A DNA stretch of 64,000 nt from Streptomyces sp. A3M-1-3 (lineage in GTDB: Bacteria > Actinomycetota > Actinomycetes > Streptomycetales > Streptomycetaceae): NCBI RefSeq assembly GCF_024213665.1, contig NZ_JANAVP010000007.1, positions 221,926 through 285,925 of the forward strand. Direction: 5' to 3'. The notes below the pieces were generated by a model. That model was not told the origin of the DNA and did no database searches. It saw only the letters and a program-made list of their open reading frames with translations. The position numbers were made by a program, and so were the translations under genes. This document shows positions 8,686 through 16,631 of this stretch, piece by piece. Each line of letters opens with the position of its first letter. Position 1 is the first letter of the stretch.

Positions 8686-10194
8686 TTATTCCCGCCGTGG
8701 CTCCGCCGAACCCGCCGCCGAGCGCTGGGGCGGGGCCATCGGGCCGGGCGGGGTGCTCTTCCAGCCGGGGTGCCCGGGCATGGCCGGGGTCTTCTGCCCG
8801 TACAGCCAGCCCTGGAAGAACCCGGTCAGGTCCCGCCGCGCGACCTGGGACGCCAGCGTCACGAAGTCGGCGGTGCCGGCTGTCCTGTACCGGTGCTCAC
8901 GCACCCAGCGCCGCTCCAGTGCCTCGAAGGCGGCCTTCCCGATCTCCTGGCGCAGCGCGTACAGGACCAGCGCGCTGCCGTCGTAGACGATCGGCCTGAA
9001 GAGGCTGATCTTCTGTCCCGGGGCGGGTGCCTTGGGGGCGGCGGGCGGGCCACCTCTCGCGCGCCACGCGTCCGAATGCTCGTAGGCCTTGCGCATCCGC
9101 GCCTGAAGCGTCCGGTCCGCGGCTCGCTCCTGCGTGAAGAGGGCCTCGTACCAGGTGGCGTGCCCCTCGCTCAGCCACAGGTCCGACCAGACGCGCGGGG
9201 TGACGCTGTTGCCGAACCAGTGGTGGGCCAGCTCATGGACCATGATCGACTCGACGTACCACTCCGGGTACTCGGGCCGGGTGAACAGCTGCCGCTCGAA
9301 GAGGGACAGCGTCTGGGTCTCCAGCGCGAAGCCGGTGTCCGCCTTGGCGATGAGCAGTCCGTACGTCTCGAAGGGGTAGCGGCCGACCCGCGCCTCCATC
9401 CACTTCAGATGGCCCGGTGTCTTCTTCAGCCAACGCTCCAGCACGTCCTTGTCCCCGGCCGGCACCACATCGCGGATCCGGAGACCGCCCGGTCCGGTCC
9501 GTCGCACGACGGCCGAGCGGCCGATGGACACCTGGGCCAGCTCGGTGGCCATGGGGAAGACGGTCCGGTACGTCCAGGTGGTGGTCGTATCGCGGCGGAC
9601 CCGCGCCACCCGCAGACCGTTGGCCACGGCCGTCAGCCCCTCGGGCACGGTGATCCGGAAGGTGAAATACGCCTTGTCGGACGGGTGGTCGTTGGCCGGG
9701 AAGACCCGGTGCCCGGCGTCGGCCTGGTTCGCCATCGCCAGTCCGTCCCCGGTCCGCACCCAGCCGCCGTCCGCCGCCCCGGCCGGGTCGCTGGTGTGCC
9801 GGACGGTGATCGAGAACGGCACGCCGTCGGCCAGGGTGTGGGCGGGGGTGACGACCACGTCCTCGCCCGCGCCGGCGAACGTGGCGGCGAATCCGTTCAC
9901 CGTGACGGCGCGGACGGTGCCGTGCGCGAAGTCGAGATTGATCCGCTCGAGCCGGTCGGTGGCCACGGCGTCGATCTTCGTGACGGCATCCAGCGGCTTG
10001 GTGTTGCTGCCGTGGTACGTGAAGGCGATGTCGTACGAGCGGACGTCGTAGCCGGGGTTGCCCAGGTGCGGGAAGAGCGGATCGCCGATACCGAGCGGCG
10101 CGGGTGGGGGAAGGGCCGCGCCGAGAAGAAGGGCGGCCGAGGCGGCGGCCAGCAGGGCGGCACGCACGCGGCGGGAGCGGGAGGTCAGCTGCAT
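8686..10194 (-). CDS. Secreted M1-family zinc aminopeptidase
   Basis: This 502-residue exported metallopeptidase should remove N-terminal residues from peptides outside the cell. Residues 1-32 form a signal peptide (Arg-rich start, hydrophobic LLAAASAALLLGAAL, then PPPAP). The zinc site is HELAHHW near residue 318, with the third ligand Glu in WLSEGHATWYE about 24 residues later, the M1 gluzincin pattern. A substrate-binding GAMEN-like motif is not obvious; YGLLIAKADTGFALETQTL lies at the expected place. At ~500 residues it is the short form that lacks the large C-terminal domain of PepN. ATG 10194 is used; the stop is TAA. It lies between hflX and rshA on the same strand. Confidence 0.88.
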   Translation of the reverse strand: MQLTSRSRRVRAALLAAASAALLLGAALPPPAPLGIGDPLFPHLGNPGYDVRSYDIAFTYHGSNTKPLDAVTKIDAVATDRLERINLDFAHGTVRAVTVNGFAATFAGAGEDVVVTPAHTLADGVPFSITVRHTSDPAGAADGGWVRTGDGLAMANQADAGHRVFPANDHPSDKAYFTFRITVPEGLTAVANGLRVARVRRDTTTTWTYRTVFPMATELAQVSIGRSAVVRRTGPGGLRIRDVVPAGDKDVLERWLKKTPGHLKWMEARVGRYPFETYGLLIAKADTGFALETQTLSLFERQLFTRPEYPEWYVESIMVHELAHHWFGNSVTPRVWSDLWLSEGHATWYEALFTQERAADRTLQARMRKAYEHSDAWRARGGPPAAPKAPAPGQKISLFRPIVYDGSALVLYALRQEIGKAAFEALERRWVREHRYRTAGTADFVTLASQVARRDLTGFFQGWLYGQKTPAMPGHPGWKSTPPGPMAPPQRSAAGSAEPRRE

Positions 10195-10295
10195 GCACCA
10201 CCGCTACCAGCGCCCGCCCCGGACTCGGCGACGGCGCGCGTTCCGCACACCCGAACGAGGTGAGACACCCCCTCCGGACACCCCTCCCGATACCC

Positions 10296-12443
10296 CTAAG
10301 CGGTGGCCGGATGCTGGGCGCGGCTCACGTCGTACACGCCCGGCACGTCGCGCATCGCGCGCATCAGCGCGGGCAGCCCTGCGGCGTCCGGGAGTTGCAG
10401 GGTGTAGGTGTGCCGGACGCGCTGTTCGGTGGGCGGTTCGACGGTGGCGGAGACGATCGCCGCGCCCTCCCTGGCGATGGCCTCGGTCAGGTCGGCGAGC
10501 AGGTGCGCGCGGCCGAACGATTCGGCGACCAGGCTGACCCGGCAGTCCGCGGTCGCCCGCCAGCGGACCCCGACCGGGGCCCGTCCGGCGGCCTCCATCC
10601 GGGCCACGGCGGCGCATTCGGCGCGGTGCACGGTGACCACCCCGCCGCGTACCGCGAAGCCGGTGACCGCGTCGGGCGGCACCGGCGTACAGCAGCCGGC
10701 GAGCCGTACGGTCGCGTCCGGCAGGTCGGCGACGGCGTTGGCCTCGGTCCGCCGGACGGCACTCAGCGTGGCGGCGGCCGGGCGGGGCGCGGCGGTCGGG
10801 ACTTTCACGGCCTCGGGATGGGCCGCGAGCCAGCCGGTGATGGCGATCCGGGCGGCGGGCGTACGGGCGTGATCGAGCCACTCCGGTGAGGGGCCGGAGG
10901 TCGCGTCCTGCGCGAGCAGCAGTTGTACGGTGTCGCCGTCGCTCAGGCCGGTGCCCAGGGTCGCCAGACGTCCGTTGACGCGCGCCCCGATGCATGCGTG
11001 GGCCGCCTCGCCGTGCTGGGCGTACGCCGCGTCCACGCAGCTCGCGCCGGCGGGAAGGCCGAGCCTGCCGCCGTCGGAGTGGAAGACGGTGATCTCCCGG
11101 TCCTCGGACAGGTCTTGGCGCAGCGAGCTCCAGAACGTGTCCGGGTCGGGGGCTGACTGCTGCCAGGCGAGGAGCCGGGAGAGCCAGCCGGGCCGGGTGG
11201 GGTCGGCGCGCTCTCCGTCGGCACGCTCCCCATCGGCACGCTCGCCGTCGGCGCGCTCCTCGTGCGCTTCGGGGCCGCCCCCGTCGGCCGGGTCGCCGCC
11301 GCCCTCGGCGGGTGCGTACGGATTGCCGAGCGCGATGACGCCCGCCTCGGCGACCTTGTGCATCTGGTGGGTGCGGATGAGGACTTCGGCCACAGCGCCG
11401 TCGGGGCCGGCGACCGCCGTGTGAAGCGACTGGTACAGGTTGAACTTGGGGACGGCGATGAAGTCCTTGAACTCCGAGATCACCGGGGTGAAGCAGGTGT
11501 GCAGTTCGCCGAGGACCCCGTAGCAGTCTGCGTCCTCACCGACCAGGACGAGCAGCCGCCCGAAATCGGAACCGCGCAGCTCGCCCCGCCGTAGCCGGAT
11601 CCGGTGGAGGGAGACGAAGTGCCGGGGACGGATGAGCACTTCGGCCGGGAGACCGGCCTCTTTGAGCACCGACGTCACCTCCTCCGCGATGGCGGGGAGG
11701 GGGTCCTCGTGCCCGGCGTGGGCGGCGATGAGGGCGCGGGTGTGCTCGTACTCCTCGGGGTGCAGGATCGCGAAGACGAGATCCTCGAGCTCGGTCTTCA
11801 GGGCCTGTACGCCGAGCCGTTCGGCCAGCGGGATCAGGACGTCCCGGGTGACCTTGGCGATCCTCGCCTGTTTCTCGGGCCGCATCACCCCGAGCGTGCG
11901 CATGTTGTGCAGCCGGTCCGCGAGCTTGATCGACATGACCCGGACGTCGTTGCCGGTGGCGACGAGCATCTTGCGGAAGGTCTCCGGCTCGGCGGCGGCC
12001 CCGTAGTCGACCTTTTCCAGCTTCGTGACCCCGTCGACGAGGTAGCAGACCTCTTCACCGAACTCCGCCCGTACCTGATCGAGCGTCACCTCGGTGTCCT
12101 CGACCGTGTCGTGGAGGAGGGACGCGGTCAAGGTCGTGGTCTCCGCGCCGAGTTCGGCGAGGATCAGCGTGACGGCGAGCGGATGGGTGATGTACGGCTC
12201 GCCGCTCTTGCGCATCTGGCCGCGGTGCGACGACTCGGCCAGCACATAGGCCCGGTGCAGTACGGCGAGATCCGCGTCGGGGTGGTGGGCGCGGTGGGCG
12301 TCGGCGACATGGCCGATCGCGTCCGGAAGCCGGTCGCGGCCCGCCGGCCCGAGCAGAGCGGCGCGGCCCAGCCTGCGGAGGTCGATCCGGGGACGGGCGC
12401 GTCTGCGACTGTGCGCGTCGGGGTTCGTGGCCTCTGCACTCAT
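10296..12443 (-). CDS. rshA: RelA/SpoT-family (p)ppGpp synthetase/hydrolase homologue RshA
   Basis: This 715-residue RSH protein controls the alarmone (p)ppGpp. Start ATG 12443 has GGAGG five bases upstream and is preferred over an in-frame start 28 codons earlier. The HD hydrolase domain is intact (SSHRGQ, ITHPLAV, LLHDTVEDT near residue 109, KLADRLHNMRTL). The synthetase domain keeps FKDFIAVPKFNLYQSLHT and EVLIRTHQMH, but the DLxGxR strand that carries a catalytic Asp is altered (SDFGRLLVLVGEDADCY). TGS-like and ACT domains complete the C-terminus. A low-complexity ERADGERAD repeat is inserted near residue 400. Position before dapF identifies it as the rshA paralogue (SCO5794 position) rather than relA. 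Hydrolase activity is likely; synthetase activity is uncertain. Confidence 0.9.
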   Translation of the reverse strand: MSAEATNPDAHSRRRARPRIDLRRLGRAALLGPAGRDRLPDAIGHVADAHRAHHPDADLAVLHRAYVLAESSHRGQMRKSGEPYITHPLAVTLILAELGAETTTLTASLLHDTVEDTEVTLDQVRAEFGEEVCYLVDGVTKLEKVDYGAAAEPETFRKMLVATGNDVRVMSIKLADRLHNMRTLGVMRPEKQARIAKVTRDVLIPLAERLGVQALKTELEDLVFAILHPEEYEHTRALIAAHAGHEDPLPAIAEEVTSVLKEAGLPAEVLIRPRHFVSLHRIRLRRGELRGSDFGRLLVLVGEDADCYGVLGELHTCFTPVISEFKDFIAVPKFNLYQSLHTAVAGPDGAVAEVLIRTHQMHKVAEAGVIALGNPYAPAEGGGDPADGGGPEAHEERADGERADGERADGERADPTRPGWLSRLLAWQQSAPDPDTFWSSLRQDLSEDREITVFHSDGGRLGLPAGASCVDAAYAQHGEAAHACIGARVNGRLATLGTGLSDGDTVQLLLAQDATSGPSPEWLDHARTPAARIAITGWLAAHPEAVKVPTAAPRPAAATLSAVRRTEANAVADLPDATVRLAGCCTPVPPDAVTGFAVRGGVVTVHRAECAAVARMEAAGRAPVGVRWRATADCRVSLVAESFGRAHLLADLTEAIAREGAAIVSATVEPPTEQRVRHTYTLQLPDAAGLPALMRAMRDVPGVYDVSRAQHPATA
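11208..11262 (-). repeat. In-frame 12-bp tandem repeat inside rshA (ERAD-G units)
   Basis: Four imperfect 12-base units encode repeated Glu-Arg-Ala-Asp-Gly residues in a charged linker between the synthetase domain and the TGS region of RshA. The unit keeps the reading frame, so copy number could vary between strains without breaking the gene. Confidence 0.7.
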
Positions 12444-12583
12444 GGGCACCTCCGGCAGCATCGACCGGCGGTGGGCGGGCGGCGATGTGCCCTCCGGACC
12501 GGTGCTTGATGCTACCGACCCCACCACGTGGCGCAGTCCGGCTCTCGCTCAGCGTGAACCGGATCACCCATTCGAGCGAAGCC

Positions 12584-13465
12584 CTAGCGGACAGCCGTTT
12601 CGGTTGACGCGAACCAGGCCGCGTCGATCGAGCCCTCGGCGACGATCACGGCGGGACCGGTCATCTCGACCGTGCCGTCCGGCAGCTCAGTGATCACCAG
12701 GGTGCCTCCGGGCACGTCCACCGTGTACGTGACGGGGGCGCCGGTCACCGCGGGGTCGGCGCCGTCCCGGCGGGCCGCGGCGACGGCGACGGCGCAGGCG
12801 CCCGTGCCGCAGGAGCGGGTTTCGCCGGATCCTCGCTCGTGGACACGCATGGCGACATGGTTCGGTCCCCGGTCGGCGACGAACTCGATGTTCACGCCGT
12901 CCGGGTAGACGGCGGCGGGGCTGAAGGGCGGCACGGAGAGCAGGTCGCCGGCGTGCTCCAGGTCGTCGACGAAGGCGACGGCGTGCGGGTTGCCCAGGTT
13001 GACGTTGAGGGCGGGCCAGCTGCGGCCGCCGACGGTCACGGTGACGCCGTCGCCGGGGAGCACGGCCTTGCCCATCGCGACGGTGACGTCACCTTCCTCG
13101 GCGATGTGCACCCGCTTGACCCCGGACCGGGTCGCGATGGGAACGTCTCCCGCGCTCACCAGGCCGGCGTGCTGGAGGTAGCGGGCGAATACCCGGGTTC
13201 CGTTGCCGCACATCTCGGCGATGGAGCCGTCGCCGTTGCGGTAGTCCATGAACCACTCGGCCTCGCCGGCCATCGCCCTCGCCTCCGGGTGCGCGGCGGA
13301 TCGTACGACGTGCAGCACCCCGTCGCCGCCGATGCCGGCCCGGCGGTCACAGACCCGGGCGACGAGCGACTCGGGCAGGTCGACGGTGTTGTGCGGGTCG
13401 GGGACGATCACGAAGTCGTTCTCGGTGCCGTGGCCCTTGAGGAAGGCGATCTGCGAGGTGGTCAC
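12584..13465 (-). CDS. dapF: Diaminopimelate epimerase
   Basis: DapF interconverts LL- and meso-diaminopimelate in lysine and peptidoglycan synthesis. The 293-residue protein has the two catalytic cysteines of this PLP-independent epimerase, in EMCGNGTRVFA near residue 85 and RSCGTGACAVAVA near residue 223, and the N-terminal KGHGTENDF signature. I start it at GTG 13465 (TTSQIAFLKGHG); a TTG five codons earlier is in frame but less likely. Streptomyces walls contain LL-diaminopimelate, so the enzyme mainly supplies meso-DAP for lysine. The stop is 140 bases upstream of the rshA start, on the same strand. Confidence 0.96.
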   Translation of the reverse strand: MTTSQIAFLKGHGTENDFVIVPDPHNTVDLPESLVARVCDRRAGIGGDGVLHVVRSAAHPEARAMAGEAEWFMDYRNGDGSIAEMCGNGTRVFARYLQHAGLVSAGDVPIATRSGVKRVHIAEEGDVTVAMGKAVLPGDGVTVTVGGRSWPALNVNLGNPHAVAFVDDLEHAGDLLSVPPFSPAAVYPDGVNIEFVADRGPNHVAMRVHERGSGETRSCGTGACAVAVAAARRDGADPAVTGAPVTYTVDVPGGTLVITELPDGTVEMTGPAVIVAEGSIDAAWFASTETAVR

Positions 13466-13524
13466 GCGCCCATCGTACAAAGCAGCGCCGACCGAAACGG
13501 CAGCGGCGGGGGGAGCGGCGGCGG

Positions 13525-13953
13525 TCAGCGGAGCCGGGCCACGCGCCAGACGGAGAGCACGGCCACGGCGAGGACGACGGTGGCGTACAGCGCGATCACC
13601 CGCCAGTCGCGGCGCTCGCCGGAACCTCTGGCGGGCAGTCCGGGCCAGGTGTGGCCGACCTTCCGGGCGGCCATCATGCCCCAGCCGGCCGCGCAGCAGC
13701 TGATCAGCAGTCCCAGCATGGCCACGACGGCTCCGCCGTCGCCGAACTCGAAGGCGAGGGGGAACGCGAACATCAGCGACCCCACCGCGGCGAGCATCAC
13801 GATCGGGGCGAGTTGCCAGATCCGCAGGCGCCGCTGCGGGCGCAGCTCGACCTCGAACTCGGGCGCCGGCTCGTCGTGCTCCGGCCCGTCCGGGCTCAGT
13901 CGAGCCGCCTCTTCAGGCGGTCCCTGATCTGTGTCGCGAGGGCCGGCCTCCAT
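13525..13953 (-). CDS. Small integral membrane protein, function unknown
   Basis: This protein of about 142 residues has an acidic, Pro-rich cytoplasmic N-terminus (~50 residues) and three hydrophobic segments: IWQLAPIVMLAAVGSLMFAFPLAF, VVAMLGLLISCCAAGWGMMAA and VIALYATVVLAVAVLSVW. The start is ATG 13953 or the GTG two codons earlier; TGGGAGGG lies just upstream of both. It lies between miaA and dapF on the same strand. I do not recognise a characterised family. It may serve the cell envelope, but that is only a guess from topology. Confidence 0.75.
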   Translation of the reverse strand: MEAGPRDTDQGPPEEAARLSPDGPEHDEPAPEFEVELRPQRRLRIWQLAPIVMLAAVGSLMFAFPLAFEFGDGGAVVAMLGLLISCCAAGWGMMAARKVGHTWPGLPARGSGERRDWRVIALYATVVLAVAVLSVWRVARLR

Positions 13954-14060
13954 CGCCACGCGCCCTCCCAACTCGGACTTCACTGGTCGATCGAAGCTCG
14001 ATGATGGCACGCTCGCGGGCGCCTGATTGACGACCGGAGCGTCCCGATGCCATCACGTGA

Positions 14061-14999
14061 TCAGGCTGTAACCGCTCGTTCGACCAACGTCTGCGCGAGC
14101 CCGGGGAGTTCCCTGCGGTCCGCGGCCGCTCCGCTGAGCCAGTGCACCCGCGGGTCGCGCCGGAACCAGGAGTCCTGGCGGCGCGCGAAGCGTTTGGTGG
14201 CGCGTACGGTCTCTGCGCGCGCCTCCTCCTGCGTGCACTCCCCCGCGAGCGCCGCGAGAACCTGCTGGTAGCCGAGCGCGCGCGCGGCCGTACGCCCCTC
14301 CCGGAGTCCGTGCGCCTCCAGCGTGCGCACCTCGTCCACCAGGCCCGCCTCCCACATGCGGTCGACCCGGAGGGTGATCCGCTCGTCGAGTTCGGGCCGG
14401 GCGACGTCGACGCCGATCTGGACGGTGTCGTACACGGAGTCGTGGCCCGGCAGGTTGGCGGTGAAAGGACGGCCGGTGATCTCGATCACCTCCAGGGCGC
14501 GGACAATGCGGCGGCCGTTGCTGGGCAGGATGACCTGCCCGGCCGCCGGGTCCGCGGCGGCCAGCCGGGCGTGCAGCGCACCGGGCCCGCGCAGCGTCAG
14601 CTCCTCCTCCAGCCGGGCGCGTACGGCCGGGTCGGTGCCGGGGAACTCGAGGGCGTCGATGGCCCCGCGTACGTACAGTCCGGAGCCGCCGACCAGGACG
14701 GGCGTACGGCCCGCCGCCAGCAGCCGGTCGATCTCGGCCCTGGCGAGCCGCTGGTACTCGGCGACGCTCGCCGCCTCGGTGACGTCCCAGATGTCCAGGA
14801 GGTGGTGCGGGATGCCGCCGCGTTCCTCGGGCGTCAGCTTGGCGGTGCCGATGTCCATCCCCCGGTAGAGCTGCATGGAGTCGGCATTGACGACCTCACC
14901 GCCGAAGTGCTGGGCCAGGGCGACACCCAGATCGGACTTTCCGGCCGCCGTCGGACCGACGACGGCGATGACCCGCGGTGCGGGAGCTGCGCTTTTCAC
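14061..14999 (-). CDS. miaA: tRNA dimethylallyltransferase MiaA
   Basis: MiaA transfers a dimethylallyl group to N6 of A37 in tRNAs that read UNN codons, giving i6A. The 312-residue protein begins GTG 14999 (KSAAPAPRVIAVVGPTAAGKSDLG) and has the P-loop GPTAAGKS, the catalytic Asp region NADSMQLYRGMDIGTAKLT, the LVGGSGLYVRGAIDALEFPG segment and the R-rich TKRFARRQDSWFRRD near the C-terminus. Length and motifs are typical. MiaB, the enzyme for the next step (ms2i6A), is encoded about 3 kb to the right on the same strand. In S. coelicolor the target tRNAs include the bldA tRNA, which ties this gene to development; that is literature knowledge, not visible here. Confidence 0.96.
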   Translation of the reverse strand: MKSAAPAPRVIAVVGPTAAGKSDLGVALAQHFGGEVVNADSMQLYRGMDIGTAKLTPEERGGIPHHLLDIWDVTEAASVAEYQRLARAEIDRLLAAGRTPVLVGGSGLYVRGAIDALEFPGTDPAVRARLEEELTLRGPGALHARLAAADPAAGQVILPSNGRRIVRALEVIEITGRPFTANLPGHDSVYDTVQIGVDVARPELDERITLRVDRMWEAGLVDEVRTLEAHGLREGRTAARALGYQQVLAALAGECTQEEARAETVRATKRFARRQDSWFRRDPRVHWLSGAAADRRELPGLAQTLVERAVTA

Positions 15000-15182
15000 C
15001 GACCCAGTCTCGCAAACCCCGTCGGCCGTCCCCGAACGAGTTACGTGACGGCACACGGCCGGGGTCGTTGCCTGTTGCGAGGTTCCGGCCGCCGGTTTAC
15101 GGACCGGCTGCCTCCGGGCGACGCAATGAGGCGCTCCGGGCGGCGCGGGATTTCGCCCACACGAGTAAGGTATGGAGTAGAT

Positions 15183-15401
15183 ATGGGCGTTTTTGCACGG
15201 TTTCGTCGGAAATCTGAGGCGTCAACCGAGGAGGCAGTGACGGCCACTCCGACGGCGGACGGGGCTGAGGCCACGGGGGCCGGGACGGAGGCCGAGGACT
15301 CGGGGAAGGCCGAAGCCGCCGCTGAGGGAGTCGAGATCCCCAAGCAGCAGTCGGCAGACGAAGCGGCGGACAGCGAGACCGGCGAAGGCGCCCGCAAGTA
15401 G
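15183..15401 (+). CDS. Small acidic protein, unknown function
   Basis: This 72-residue protein begins MGVFARFRRK, a basic amphipathic start, and continues as an Ala/Glu/Thr-rich, probably disordered acidic tail. GGAG lies five bases before ATG 15183. It is divergent from miaA and 32 bases upstream of the small antitoxin-like gene, so the two may form an operon. It has no recognisable domain; codon bias supports real coding. Confidence 0.7.
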   Translation: MGVFARFRRKSEASTEEAVTATPTADGAEATGAGTEAEDSGKAEAAAEGVEIPKQQSADEAADSETGEGARK

Positions 15402-15433
15402 AAACGAAGAACCGTGTCAGGAGAAGGTGACCC

Positions 15434-15685
15434 ATGGGCCTGCTGGACACACTGAAGGCCAAACTCGCCCCGGCGAAGGACAAGGTCGGTGACCTCGCGC
15501 AGCAGCACGGGGGAAAGATCGAGCACGGGCTGGACAAGGCCGCGAGGACGGTCGACTCCAAGACCAAGGGCAAGTACAGCAGCCAGATCGCGACCGGTAC
15601 GGGCAAGGCGAAGCACGCGCTGGACCGGCTCGCGCACAAGGAGGGCGACGAGGGCGGCGGAACCACCCCTCCCGCCACGTTCTGA
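15434..15685 (+). CDS. Small MT0933/Rv0909-like antitoxin-family protein
   Basis: This 83-residue Lys-rich protein (MGLLDTLKAKLAPAKDKVGDLAQQHGGKIEHGLDKAARTVD in outline) matches my memory of the MT0933-like antitoxin family, whose Mycobacterium member Rv0909 pairs with toxin Rv0910. GGAGAAGG lies about 6 bases upstream of ATG 15434. No adjacent gene looks like the SRPBCC-type partner toxin. In Streptomyces such proteins are common as orphans, so an antitoxin role is doubtful. Heptad-like Lys/Ala spacing suggests an amphipathic helix. Confidence 0.7.
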   Translation: MGLLDTLKAKLAPAKDKVGDLAQQHGGKIEHGLDKAARTVDSKTKGKYSSQIATGTGKAKHALDRLAHKEGDEGGGTTPPATF

Positions 15686-15750
15686 GTCCATTGGGTGGCC
15701 GACCGGGGACGGCCGTGGGGCATCGCGCCCGACGGCCGCCCCCGCCGTCG

Positions 15751-16461
15751 TTACGACCAGGCAGCCACAATGTACGCGACCCCGTAGGGCGCGTCCTCGT
15801 ACAGCAGCTGTCCGGCCAGGGCGGCCCCCTCGGCGGCGCCCGCCAGGACCTGCCACGGGGCCCGCCCGGCCGCCTTCAGCTCGTACGCGAGATGCGCGTC
15901 GATCGCCGTCAGCGCGGCCACATCCGCCTCGCCCAGGGCCCGGGCCGCCTCCGCGTCGAAGCCTGCGGCCCGCTCGTCGAGATAGCCGGGCGCCTTCACG
16001 CTCCGGCAGGCGCTGCCGTCGCCCATGACGAGCAGGGCGACCCGTTCGGCCTGGGCGGCCAGGTCCCGCCCTACCTGCAGACAGCGCTCGGTGGTCAGCG
16101 GCTCGCCCACACCCAGGCCCTCGACGGGGGCAGCCGACCAGTGGGCGTGCTCCAGCAGCCAGGCAGCCACCGCGAGGGACTGCGGAAGCTGCCGCTCCGG
16201 CGTACCCGCCGCGGTACCGAGCCGTACCCGCACATCCACCCCGAAGCCCTGGAACGAACCGGTCGCCCCCTGCGGATGCGGGCCCCGGCCCTCCTGCTCG
16301 GCAGGTCCGACGACGATCAGCCGGTCGGGCCGCGAGGCGGCCAGCACCCCCAGGGCGTCCGAGCAGGCGGCCCGGGCGGCATCGAGTTCGGAAACGGCCC
16401 CGGCGGCGACCTCGGGAACGAGAAGCGGCGGGCAGGGACAGACAGCTGCGGCTACGAGCAT
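15751..16461 (-). CDS. Class III extradiol dioxygenase (LigB-like) domain protein
   Basis: This 236-residue protein starts at ATG 16461 (MLVAAAVCPCPPLLVPEV). The PCPPLL start, SRPDRLIVVGPAEQ strand and LLVMGDGSACRS segment fit the LigB/MEMO-like fold of class III extradiol dioxygenases, which bind Fe(II) with two His and a Glu. The metal-binding histidines are not clearly conserved: the usual first His is replaced in the CPCPP region. A catalytic role is therefore unproven. It lies between miaA and miaB on the same strand, a conserved streptomycete neighbourhood. The ribosome site is weak. Confidence 0.75.
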   Translation of the reverse strand: MLVAAAVCPCPPLLVPEVAAGAVSELDAARAACSDALGVLAASRPDRLIVVGPAEQEGRGPHPQGATGSFQGFGVDVRVRLGTAAGTPERQLPQSLAVAAWLLEHAHWSAAPVEGLGVGEPLTTERCLQVGRDLAAQAERVALLVMGDGSACRSVKAPGYLDERAAGFDAEAARALGEADVAALTAIDAHLAYELKAAGRAPWQVLAGAAEGAALAGQLLYEDAPYGVAYIVAAWS

Positions 16462-16631
16462 GATCCGCAGCCTAGTGCCGACCTGCGGCGGACGGAGGAG
16501 CACCGCCAGGCGGGTGCGGGGCCGTCGCTGAGCCGGCCGGGACCGCGACAGGCGCGTGGTCCGGCTGCCGCCGGGCAGGGCGCTCGACCGGCGTCGACCA
16601 GGTGGACGGGCGCCCGAGGCCGACCCCGCCG

